A DNA stretch of 64,000 bases from Hyphomicrobiales bacterium (GTDB taxonomy: Bacteria; Pseudomonadota; Alphaproteobacteria; Rhizobiales; Beijerinckiaceae). Of this stretch, positions 55,621 through 64,000 are shown piece after piece. The position numbers and the translations under genes are program-made. Each line of letters starts with the position of its first letter. The first letter of the stretch is position 1. A model generated the notes under the pieces. That model had not been told where the DNA came from. It did not search any database and saw only the letters and a list, made by a program, of their open reading frames with translations. The stretch is from positions 1 to 64,000 of the forward strand of contig RXIY01000018.1 in assembly GCA_003963405.1 (NCBI GenBank). Direction: 5' to 3'.

Positions 55621-57234
55621 TCAGAGACCCGCGAGATAGCTCGTCGGATCGACCGGGGTCGCGCCCTTGCGCAGTTCGAAATGCAGCTGCGGCGAGCCGA
55701 CATTGCCGCTCTGGCCCGATTTGGCGATGGTCTGGCCGCGCTTGACCGTATCGCCGCGCTTCACCTCCAGCTCGCCGTTGTGGGCGTAGGCCGTGACATA
55801 GCCGTTCGGGTGGCGGATCAGCACGAGATTGCCATAGCCCTTCAGCTCGCTGCCGGCGTAGGCGACCTGCCCGCCCTCGGCGGCCTTCACCGGCGTGCCT
55901 TCGGGCACGGCGATGTTGATGCCGTCGTTGCCGCCCGTCGAGAAGCCCTGAATGATGCGGCCGCGGGCCGGCCAACGGAATTCCGGACGATCCGGGTCCG
56001 AGGTCGACACTTTGGTCGCCTCCTCGGCCTGCGGCACGGAGGCCGTGGTCGTTGTCTTGTCGATGGCGCGCGCGGCGGGGGCGGGCTCGGCCGGCTTCTC
56101 GGCGGCGGCGACCTTCGCGGACTTCTCGGCCGCGGCGGCCGCCTTGGCCTGCTTTTCAGCCTGCGCAGCGGCGGCGGCTTCCTCAGCCTTGGCCTGACGC
56201 TCGGCCTTGGCCGCCTTGGCGGCCTCGGCCTCGGCGAGTTTGGCCTCCTTCACGGCCTTGGCGGCTTCGGCCTTCGCCGTGGCGTCGGCCTTCGATTTGG
56301 CGGCTTCGACCTTGGCGAGCTTGGCCTTCTCGGCGGCGAGTTTCGCCTCGGCCGCCTTGGCTTCCGCCGCCTTCCTGGCCTCCGCCTGCTTCGTCTCGGC
56401 GAGATTCTTCGCGTCCGCCGCCTTATCGGCGGCGGCCTTGTCGGCCTCGGCCTTCCTGGCGCGCTTGGCCTCCTGCTCCCTGGTGAGCGTCTCGGCCTTC
56501 TTCGCCTTGGCGGCCTCCTCGCGGGCGAGCTTCGCTTCGCGCTCGGCCTTCGCCTTCTCGGCGGCCTCGGCCTTCGGATCGGGCTTGGCGGCGGGCTTGG
56601 TCGTGGCGACGACCTTGCCCTCGACGGTTTTCGCCTCGGCCATTCGAACAGGGGCGGCCGCCGGCGACGGCGCCGACGAGGCCACGGCGCCCGCGCGATA
56701 GACCGGGATGATCAGGCGCGAACCCGGCTGCACCTGGGCGGCGTTGCTGTAGCCATTGGCGCGCAGCAGGGCGTCGGTGGGCACGCCATAGCGCGTCGCG
56801 AGGACCGCGGGCGTCTCGCCCGCGGCGACAGTGACCGGCGTGCCGCCGTCGGCGGTCCAGTGCGAGGCGCCCGCGCCGCCCGTCGAGGCGGCGGGGGCCG
56901 AGGCGACGGGCGCAGGGGCCGGAGCCGGGGCGCGCGGCGCGGCCTGCGCCACATTCACCGGCGCGGTCGTTCCCGGGAGCGGGCGGGCCTCGACGCGGCC
57001 CGGCAGGTTGGAGGCGTCCGGCGCCGGGGCTGGAGCCGTGGAGGCGATCGAGCCCGTCGGCGCGCGATCGACGCCGCGGCTGATCTTGGGAGCCGAGCCA
57101 GAGGAAAACGGATCAGAAAACGGATCGGAAAAGCGCGAGGCGTCCGAACATCCCGCCATCAACGCGGCCGCTCCGGCGGCCATCATGAGCCGCACTGCGA
57201 CCCGCGAAAAAGCAATATGACGTTCGATAAGCAT
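55621..57234 (-). CDS. LysM/LytM-domain lipoprotein, NlpD-like with degenerate M23 site
   Basis: About 537 residues. The lipobox LMAGC is near residue 28. A LysM domain spans about residues 133-178 (VAAGETPAVLATRYGVPTDA). A ~200-residue Ala/Lys/Glu-rich coiled-coil-like region follows (many AKAAEA-type runs), then a C-terminal LytM/M23 domain from about 425 to 537. In active M23 enzymes the zinc ligands are HxGxD and HxH; here GGNDGINIAVPEG and SPQLHFELR replace them, so metal ligands are missing. Such proteins (NlpD, EnvC) activate amidases at the septum instead of cutting peptidoglycan. Position after surE-pcm matches nlpD. The ATG at 57234 is preferred over 57252. Confidence 0.87.
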   Translation of the reverse strand: MLIERHIAFSRVAVRLMMAAGAAALMAGCSDASRFSDPFSDPFSSGSAPKISRGVDRAPTGSIASTAPAPAPDASNLPGRVEARPLPGTTAPVNVAQAAPRAPAPAPAPVASAPAASTGGAGASHWTADGGTPVTVAAGETPAVLATRYGVPTDALLRANGYSNAAQVQPGSRLIIPVYRAGAVASSAPSPAAAPVRMAEAKTVEGKVVATTKPAAKPDPKAEAAEKAKAEREAKLAREEAAKAKKAETLTREQEAKRARKAEADKAAADKAADAKNLAETKQAEARKAAEAKAAEAKLAAEKAKLAKVEAAKSKADATAKAEAAKAVKEAKLAEAEAAKAAKAERQAKAEEAAAAAQAEKQAKAAAAAEKSAKVAAAEKPAEPAPAARAIDKTTTTASVPQAEEATKVSTSDPDRPEFRWPARGRIIQGFSTGGNDGINIAVPEGTPVKAAEGGQVAYAGSELKGYGNLVLIRHPNGYVTAYAHNGELEVKRGDTVKRGQTIAKSGQSGNVGSPQLHFELRKGATPVDPTSYLAGL

Positions 57235-57360
57235 GACGCGACCCACTCGCACGCAATTTCAACACGGACCATCTACGCGCAGGCGGGTTAAGGGAGCGTT
57301 TAAGATGAATCGGACGCTTGCGTTTTTCCTTGCATTTTCGGCATTCGCGCACCGGCGCGT

Positions 57361-58032
57361 TCAAAGCGCCCTAGCAGCGCCAAACGCTGCAACGCCAAGG
57401 CTGTGCGCACCCAAAATCGTCTCGCGACATTCGCCGTCCTCGGCGAGATCAACCTTAATCAACCGTTGCCGCGGACGCTTCTCGCCCGCCTTTTTTTCGC
57501 TCAAAACGTAAACAAGCGCCCCGCCGGGCGCGAGCCGGCGCAGGAGATCCACGGGCGGTGCGGTCAACGCCGCCTGCAACAGAATGCGGTCGAAGGAGCC
57601 CAGTTCGGGATCGGGCGAGAGGCCGTCCGCGTGGATCACTTTCACATTGTCGACGCCGAGCCCCTCGAGCCGCCGCCCGGCCTCGATGGCGAGCGTCGCG
57701 AAACGCTCGAGAGACACGACCTCCCGTGCAAGGCGGGCAAGGATCGCCGTCCCATAGCCCGAGCCGGCGCCGACCTCGAGCACGCGATGGCCCCGCCCCA
57801 CCCGCAGCGCCTCGATCCGCCGGGCGAGTTCCGAGGGGCGGGACATGGTCTGCCCGCAGCCGAGCGGCAGGGAGATGTTTCGATTGGCGAGATCGCGATA
57901 GCGATAGGGAACGAATTCCTCGCGTGGTACGGACTCGAACGCCCGCATGACGGAAATGTCCCGCACGCCGGCGCGGCGCACCGCGAGAAGCATGGCCGCG
58001 CGCTCCTCGAAGGCGCCGGCGGCGGCGCTCAT
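57361..58032 (-). CDS. pcm: protein-L-isoaspartate O-methyltransferase
   Basis: A 223-residue repair methyltransferase that uses AdoMet to restore isoaspartyl damage in aged proteins. [17 protein letters not shown] near residue 30 and the AdoMet loop [18 protein letters not shown] near residue 84 are present. The ATG at 58032 overlaps the surE stop (ATGA). In many bacteria surE-pcm-nlpD are contiguous, as here. Confidence 0.9.
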   Translation of the reverse strand: MSAAAGAFEERAAMLLAVRRAGVRDISVMRAFESVPREEFVPYRYRDLANRNISLPLGCGQTMSRPSELARRIEALRVGRGHRVLEVGAGSGYGTAILARLAREVVSLERFATLAIEAGRRLEGLGVDNVKVIHADGLSPDPELGSFDRILLQAALTAPPVDLLRRLAPGGALVYVLSEKKAGEKRPRQRLIKVDLAEDGECRETILGAHSLGVAAFGAARAL

Positions 58033-58802
58033 GCCTTCTCCTCGAACGCCGCCGCGAGCCGCGTGACTGTCGGATGATCGGTCATGTCGAGTTGAAGCGG
58101 CGTGATGGAGATCTTGTGATCGTCCACGGCCTGCAAATCGGTCCCCGGTCCGGGCGTGAAACTGCCGCGCTGGAAGGAAATCCAGTGATAGGGATTGCCG
58201 CGCCCGTCCTTCCGGTCCTCGATCTTCATGAGATCGTTGCTGCGCCTGCCCTGCATGGTGATGGCGACGCCTTCGACATCCTGGGGCGCGCAATTGGGGA
58301 AATTCACGTTCATCAGCACATTGCGCGGGATGCCCGCAGCGAGCAGACGGCGCACGACGGCCGCGCCATGGGCCTCGGCGCATTCCCAGCGCACCACGCG
58401 TCGGCCAGCGAAGAAGTCATAGACCTGCGACAGCGCAATCGCGGGAATGCCGAGGATGGTCGCCTCGATCGCCCCCGCGACGGTCCCTGAATAGGTGACG
58501 TCCTCCGCGATGTTCTGGCCGCTGTTGACGCCGGAGATGACGAGGTCCGGCGGATGATCGAGCATGAGCTTGCGCACGCCCATGATGACGCAGTCCGTGG
58601 GCGTGCCTTTCAGAGCGAAATGCCGTGGCGAGATTTCGCGTAGACGCAAGGGATCGTTGAGCGAGAGCGAATGCGCGACCCCCGACTGCTCGAACTCGGG
58701 GGCGATGACGAAGATATCGTCCGAAATCGCGCGCGCGATCCTCTCCGCCACGGCGAGCCCTTCGGCGTGGATGCCGTCGTCATTGGTGAGGAGAATGCGC
58801 AT
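58029..58802 (-). CDS. surE: 5'/3'-nucleotidase SurE
   Basis: A 257-residue stationary-phase survival phosphatase. The metal-binding beginning [11 protein letters not shown] (Asp8, Asp9) and [14 protein letters not shown] (Asn near residue 93) mark the active site of the family. It hydrolyses nucleoside monophosphates. It overlaps pcm by four bases and follows serS by 18 bp. Confidence 0.96.
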   Translation of the reverse strand: MRILLTNDDGIHAEGLAVAERIARAISDDIFVIAPEFEQSGVAHSLSLNDPLRLREISPRHFALKGTPTDCVIMGVRKLMLDHPPDLVISGVNSGQNIAEDVTYSGTVAGAIEATILGIPAIALSQVYDFFAGRRVVRWECAEAHGAAVVRRLLAAGIPRNVLMNVNFPNCAPQDVEGVAITMQGRRSNDLMKIEDRKDGRGNPYHWISFQRGSFTPGPGTDLQAVDDHKISITPLQLDMTDHPTVTRLAAAFEEKA

Positions 58803-58820
58803 CAGGCGAGTGTCTCCCGA

Positions 58821-60161
<1,341 letters not shown>

Positions 60162-60293
60162 CTACCAGGACGATGGGAGTAGAAACGAAATCGAGTAAAA
60201 CGCGTGGCGTCGGGTCTTGTGCCTGACATCCGCGCGCGGATGGCTGGAAAAATCCCGCCTGCGACAGGACAGGTCAAGCCGGCGCGTTGACGC

Positions 60294-61082
60294 TCATTCC
60301 TGCGCCGCCGCCTCTGCCTGGGCCCGCTTCTTCTCGACCAGCCTCACCGAGTAGATGGACGCCTCGTAGAGCAGCATCCCCGGCAAGGCGAGCGCGAGCT
60401 GGGAGAAAACATCCGGGGGCGTGAGTACCGCGGCGACGACGAAGACGATCACGATCGCATAACGGCGCTTCTCGGCCAGAAACTGCGACGACACAATTCC
60501 CACCTGCCCGAGCAAGGTGAGAATCACCGGCATCTGGAAGACGACGCCGAAGGCCAGGACCAGCGTCATGATGAGCGAGAGATATTCCGAGACGCGCGGT
60601 AGCAGTTCGATCTGCGCCTTCCCCGGCTCGTTCGCCTGCTGCATCCCGATGAAGAAATGCAGCAGATTGGGCATGACGAGGAAATAGACGACCAGCGCCC
60701 CGATCGCGAAGAAGATCGGCGTGGCGAAAAGATAGGGCCGGAAGGCCGCGCGCTCGTGTCGATAGAGTCCCGGCGCGACGAACGCGTAAATCTGAGAAAA
60801 AACGACGGGGCAAGACAGGAAAGCCGCCGCGAACAGAGCCACCTTGATCTGGGTGAAGAAATATTCCTGCGGCGCGGTGTAAATCAGCCGCGCTTCCGGC
60901 CCCGCCACCTGCGTGTAGGGAATCACCAGTATGTTGTAGATGTCCTTGGCGAAGAAAAAGGAGACGACGAACATCACAAGGAAGGCGACCAGCGCCTTGA
61001 TGAGGCGCTCGCGCAGCTCCATAAGATGTTCGAGTAGCGGCGCCTTGCTGGCTTCGATGTCCGCTTCGTCCGCCTCGTTCAT
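60294..61082 (-). CDS. tatC: Sec-independent protein translocase TatC
   Basis: A 262-residue six-helix membrane protein that, with TatB, recognises twin-arginine signal peptides. It begins with the cytoplasmic [20 protein letters not shown], a conserved signal-recognition surface. It overlaps tatB by four bases. At least one twin-arginine cargo is encoded in this window, the L,D-transpeptidase-like lipoprotein at 38.5-39.3 kb. Confidence 0.96.
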   Translation of the reverse strand: MNEADEADIEASKAPLLEHLMELRERLIKALVAFLVMFVVSFFFAKDIYNILVIPYTQVAGPEARLIYTAPQEYFFTQIKVALFAAAFLSCPVVFSQIYAFVAPGLYRHERAAFRPYLFATPIFFAIGALVVYFLVMPNLLHFFIGMQQANEPGKAQIELLPRVSEYLSLIMTLVLAFGVVFQMPVILTLLGQVGIVSSQFLAEKRRYAIVIVFVVAAVLTPPDVFSQLALALPGMLLYEASIYSVRLVEKKRAQAEAAAQE

Positions 61083-61510
61083 GGCGCGCCCTTCGTTTCG
61101 GCTTCGCCCGAGTCTTCGGCGCGACCCGCCTCGTCCTCCGAGGCGGCGCTCTGCGGCCCTTCGGACTGATGCAGCGCCCCGCTCTGCGCCTCACTGGGCT
61201 GGGGCTTACCGGCTTCGTCCACCGCTTGCACGATCTGCTTGCGCGCCTCGGCCAGCGGATCGAAGGCGCCGTCGAGCTTCACGCTGTTCATGATCTTGCG
61301 ATTGGTCTCGTCGAATTCTTTCTTGAGATCAGCGATCTCGGCCTCGCGCAGGGCCTCCATCAGTTGGCCCTGAAACTCGGCGGCCATGCGCCGCATGCGC
61401 CCCGCCGCCTGCCCGAGCGTGCGGAGCACGCGCGGCAGGTCTTTCGACGGAATCGCGATCAGCGCGACAATGCCGATGACGATGAGTTTGCCGGCGTCGA
61501 AATCGAACAT
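61079..61510 (-). CDS. tatB: Sec-independent protein translocase TatB
   Basis: A 143-residue protein with one amino-terminal helix ([31 protein letters not shown]), an amphipathic helix and an acidic, Glu/Ala-rich tail. [20 protein letters not shown] is the typical TatB hinge. Between tatA and tatC. Confidence 0.94.
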   Translation of the reverse strand: MFDFDAGKLIVIGIVALIAIPSKDLPRVLRTLGQAAGRMRRMAAEFQGQLMEALREAEIADLKKEFDETNRKIMNSVKLDGAFDPLAEARKQIVQAVDEAGKPQPSEAQSGALHQSEGPQSAASEDEAGRAEDSGEAETKGAP

Positions 61511-61596
61511 GCGCCAATCCGAAAAAACGCGAGTCAGGCCCGCCTGGAGCAGGCGGGGCCTTCATCCTGGAGCGGAACAGAAAGCCTGCCGTTCGG

Positions 61597-61824
61597 CTAG
61601 ACCTGTTTGTCCGCCGATTTGTCCGCCTCGATGGCGCGCCGCTCGACTGTCTGATCGACAGGCTTCGAGGCCTCGGCCGAGTCGTCCTCGGCCATGCCTT
61701 TCTTGAACGCCTTTATGCCCTTGGCCACGTCGCCCATCACGTCGGAAATTTTGAATTTGCCGCCGAACAGGATGAACACCACGCCGCCGACGATGATCCA
61801 GTGCCAGATCGACAGACCGCCCAT
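61597..61824 (-). CDS. tatA: Sec-independent protein translocase TatA
   Basis: A 75-residue pore-forming subunit: single helix [17 protein letters not shown], the [25 protein letters not shown] amphipathic region and a charged tail. The GK[FL]xxxxxDxxxxI pattern fits TatA. The gap to scpB is about 130 bp. Confidence 0.95.
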   Translation of the reverse strand: MGGLSIWHWIIVGGVVFILFGGKFKISDVMGDVAKGIKAFKKGMAEDDSAEASKPVDQTVERRAIEADKSADKQV

Positions 61825-61954
61825 GGCGGAAACCTCCGAATGCGATGAGGGGCGTGAGGCCCCTGAACTGACGGGAACCTATGCGGCCCGGTTCTCAAAA
61901 ACAAGGCGGCGGGCGAACCGAAGAAGTTTTCGAACGATCCGCCCCTGCAAGCGC

Positions 61955-62710
61955 TCAGACATCGTCGCCGTCGAGCGGTTCCGGTGGTTCGGGCGCTTCC
62001 GGTTCCTCGGGAAACTCCATTTCCAGCAACTGCGGCGCTGCGTCTTCGAGCGGCTCCTCGTCCTCACGCAGCCCGACGTCGTCCGAGGGCTGGGGCACGC
62101 CGAAGCCCTTGGGAAGGCGGCCGTCGAACAGGCCCGCCGCCTTGAGCTCGTCGAGGCCGGGCAAATCGCCGATCTGCTCCAGCCCGAAATGCATCAGAAA
62201 GGCGTCGGTCGTGCCATAGGTGATCGGCCGCCCTGGCGCCTTGCGGCGGCCGCGCAGGCGAATCCAGCCGGTCTCCAGCAGCGTGTCGAGCGTGCCCTTG
62301 GAGATGGCGACGCCGCGAATCTCCTCGATTTCCGCGCGGGTCGTCGGCTGGTGATAGGCGATGATGGCGAGCGTCTCCAGCGCCGCGCGGGAGAGCTTGC
62401 GCTCCTCCGTCTGTTCACGGGCGAGAATCCAGTTGAGGTCCGGCGCCGTGCGAAGGAACCATTTCCTGCCGACGCGGGTGAGGTTCACCCCACGGTTTGC
62501 GTAATGGGCGCGCAGCCGCTCGAGCGTCTGATCGAGGCTTACCCCCTCGTCGATGCGGCGCGCCATTTCCGACTCGTCCAGGGGCTCTGCGGCGGCGAAG
62601 AGCATTGCCTCCACCACGCGCTCGGCTTCGCGCAGCGCAACCTCGTTGCGCGCCAGAGCCTCGTCGCTGTTGATATCGAAGAGTTCAACTTTTTCCGCGG
62701 GCTGCGCCAA
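61955..62710 (-). CDS. scpB: segregation and condensation protein B
   Basis: A 251-residue SMC-complex subunit with two winged-helix domains (residues ~25-105 and 110-185), including EAERVVEAMLFAAAEPLDESEMARR and KLSRAALETLAIIAYHQPTTRAEIEEIRGV. The tail is acidic and proline/glutamate-rich. It follows scpA and precedes tatA. Confidence 0.94.
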   Translation of the reverse strand: MAQPAEKVELFDINSDEALARNEVALREAERVVEAMLFAAAEPLDESEMARRIDEGVSLDQTLERLRAHYANRGVNLTRVGRKWFLRTAPDLNWILAREQTEERKLSRAALETLAIIAYHQPTTRAEIEEIRGVAISKGTLDTLLETGWIRLRGRRKAPGRPITYGTTDAFLMHFGLEQIGDLPGLDELKAAGLFDGRLPKGFGVPQPSDDVGLREDEEPLEDAAPQLLEMEFPEEPEAPEPPEPLDGDDV

Positions 62711-62728
62711 TGCGCGTCCTCCTGAGAT

Positions 62729-63538
62729 TTAGATCGGACCGCCCGCCGACGGCGCGGTCCGTGGCGGGCGCCGGCGCAGCCACAGCGGCGCGAAGGGCCG
62801 GTCCTGACGAATGTCGAAATGCCCCTCCCGGACCATTTCCAGAGAGGCGGAGAAAGAAGAAGCGCGAACTGTCCGCGCCGTTTGCATATCGACGCAATAT
62901 TGCAGCAGGAAATCGTCGAGTACGGTCCATTCCGCCGCCACGCCCGCGAGCCGCTCCAGCGCCTCGCGCGCCTCGGCGAGCGACCACACCGTGCGCTGCT
63001 TCAGCACGACGCGGGAGATCGCCGTTTTCTGACGTTGCCGTGCATAGGCCGACAGCAGATCGAAGAGGCTCGCCCGATAATTGGCCTGCGAGACCGTCTG
63101 GAGCCCCTCCGGCCCGCCGCGCAGAAACGTGTCCCGGCCGAGCTGGGCGCGTTGGGTGAGCCGGTCGGCCGCGAGACGAATCAGGTCGAGCCGCCGCAGG
63201 CGCTCCGCGAGCGCCGCCGCGAGTTCGGCCGCCGACGGCTCGTCGCTGGTCTTGGGCTGCTCCGGCAGCAGCAGGCGCGATTTCAGAAAGGCGAGCCAGG
63301 CGGCCATCACCAGATAATCGGCGGCAAGTTCCAGCCGCACGCGCCGGGCCGCCTCGATGAATGCGAGATATTGCTCGGCCAGCGCGAGGATGGAAATGCG
63401 GGCGAGATCGACCTTCTGGCGCCGGGCCAGCTCAAGCAGCAGGTCCAGCGGCCCCTCGAATCCGTCAACGTCCACAAGGAAGGCTTCGCCCTCCCCGCGC
63501 TCTTCGCCGTCGAGATCGAAAGAAAGGTCCTGCGCCAT
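62729..63538 (-). CDS. scpA: segregation and condensation protein A (kleisin)
   Basis: A 269-residue kleisin bridging SMC heads. DVDGFEGPLDLLLELARRQKVDLARISI (about residues 23-50) is the classical SMC-binding N-terminal signature, and the C-terminal winged helix is partially recognisable near residues 180-250. First gene of the minus-strand string. In other alphaproteobacteria nagZ lies upstream; here an intergenic region and an EF-hand gene do. Confidence 0.94.
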   Translation of the reverse strand: MAQDLSFDLDGEERGEGEAFLVDVDGFEGPLDLLLELARRQKVDLARISILALAEQYLAFIEAARRVRLELAADYLVMAAWLAFLKSRLLLPEQPKTSDEPSAAELAAALAERLRRLDLIRLAADRLTQRAQLGRDTFLRGGPEGLQTVSQANYRASLFDLLSAYARQRQKTAISRVVLKQRTVWSLAEAREALERLAGVAAEWTVLDDFLLQYCVDMQTARTVRASSFSASLEMVREGHFDIRQDRPFAPLWLRRRPPRTAPSAGGPI

Positions 63539-63730
63539 CGATTCTCCGCCACGCTTTTACCGGGGCAGATTGTTCCCTTTGCAGGACGCCGGCAAGCGCA
63601 GCGCGGGGTTTGCGCGGTCCATCCACAAGATAGAGGGGTGGATAAGCGCAAGGCCCACCAATGGCGCCGATCGCAGGGCCGACCGAAAGGAATGGGCCGG
63701 CGCCCTCGCGCGCGCCGACCCGCAGCGCCG

Positions 63731-63985
63731 TTACATCGCGGCCATGGCGGCCTTGATGTCGTCGATCGTGACATAGCCCTTGCCGTCGCGGTCGATCTTG
63801 GAGAAGTTCGCATAGACGCGCGGCATTCCCGCCTTGGCTTCTTCCCGCGTGAGCTTGCCGTCGCCGTCCTTGTCGGCCGCCGCGAAACGGCTCTCCATCT
63901 GGGCGACGGATTGCGCCTGCGCCATGCTGGCGCCGAAAATGGCCATGGCGGTCACGAGCGCCGCGGCGCCGATCTGTCGTTTCAT
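63731..63985 (-). CDS. small secreted EF-hand protein
   Basis: An 84-residue exported protein. Signal peptide ALVTAMAIFGASMAQAQS (about residues 8-25), then two EF-hand calcium loops: DKDGDGKLTREEAK (near residue 38) and DRDGKGYVTIDDIK (near residue 65). Periplasmic calcium buffer or structural protein. AGGA precedes the ATG by seven bases. It is separated by 190 bp from scpA and is probably its own transcript. Confidence 0.85.
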   Translation of the reverse strand: MKRQIGAAALVTAMAIFGASMAQAQSVAQMESRFAAADKDGDGKLTREEAKAGMPRVYANFSKIDRDGKGYVTIDDIKAAMAAM

Positions 63986-64000
63986 TCCCTTGTCCTGTTG

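Overview
The window is GC-rich chromosomal DNA from an alphaproteobacterium, most likely of the order Hyphomicrobiales (Rhizobiales). Supporting markers are TrcR (DUF1013), an LdtR-type winged-helix regulator, the scpAB-tatABC-serS-surE-pcm gene string, the trpGDC-moaC-moeA string, a short pyruvoyl phosphatidylserine decarboxylase next to pssA, and dispersed palindromes of a kind I associate with this group. PQQ biosynthesis genes with a fused pqqDE point to a methylotroph or methanotroph lineage (Methylocystaceae/Beijerinckiaceae-like). That genus-level guess is inference. No rRNA, tRNA, CRISPR array, prophage or insertion sequence was recognised.

Layout. 0.3-4.4 kb: a secreted phosphoesterase, a di-haem cytochrome c peroxidase and a TadG-like VWA protein whose 3' end is frameshifted. 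4.4-5.9 kb: guaB. 6.2-10.4 kb: a type III restriction-modification operon (mod-res). Its mod gene has an abruptly AT-richer central block at the target-recognition region, and the operon lies between two direct copies of a ~55-bp repeat. 10.4-11.05 kb: a non-coding stretch with several strong stems that could be a structured RNA. 11.1-17.3 kb: an MsbA-like ABC exporter, a 55-residue glycine/alanine-rich membrane peptide, an acyl-CoA synthetase, trcR and a membrane protein. 17.5-21.3 kb: purM-purN-GST, ndk, tpiA. 21.4-23.5 kb: an arsR-arsC-acr3 operon whose acr3 has lost its normal stop. 23.3-25.1 kb: a ClpP-like secreted protein and ppk2.

25.3-38.5 kb: ppiD-trpE-DUF6163, an NMN adenylyltransferase/Nudix fusion, ldtR, a site-2 protease with CBS domains, then trpG-trpD-trpC-moaC-moeA-psd-pssA on one strand (tryptophan, molybdenum cofactor and phosphatidylethanolamine synthesis). 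38.5-40.9 kb: a Tat lipoprotein L,D-transpeptidase homologue with an altered catalytic-His position, and an alpha/beta-hydrolase lipoprotein. 41.1-44.3 kb: pqqB-pqqC-pqqDE, without pqqA. 44.4-49.9 kb: a giant 1830-residue membrane protein with a GH94 phosphorylase module. 50-55.5 kb: small enzymes (metallophosphoesterase, Nudix, EF-hand, two GNATs) and zapE.

55.6-63.5 kb reads entirely on the minus strand as scpA-scpB-tatA-tatB-tatC-serS-surE-pcm-nlpD-like. It combines chromosome segregation, Tat export, translation, stationary-phase repair and envelope-division functions, and ends in a strong intrinsic terminator. A secreted EF-hand protein closes the window. Start codons were chosen by Shine-Dalgarno placement and conserved N-termini, so several proteins are shorter than the longest open frame. 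All functional assignments are from reading protein motifs, without database searches.
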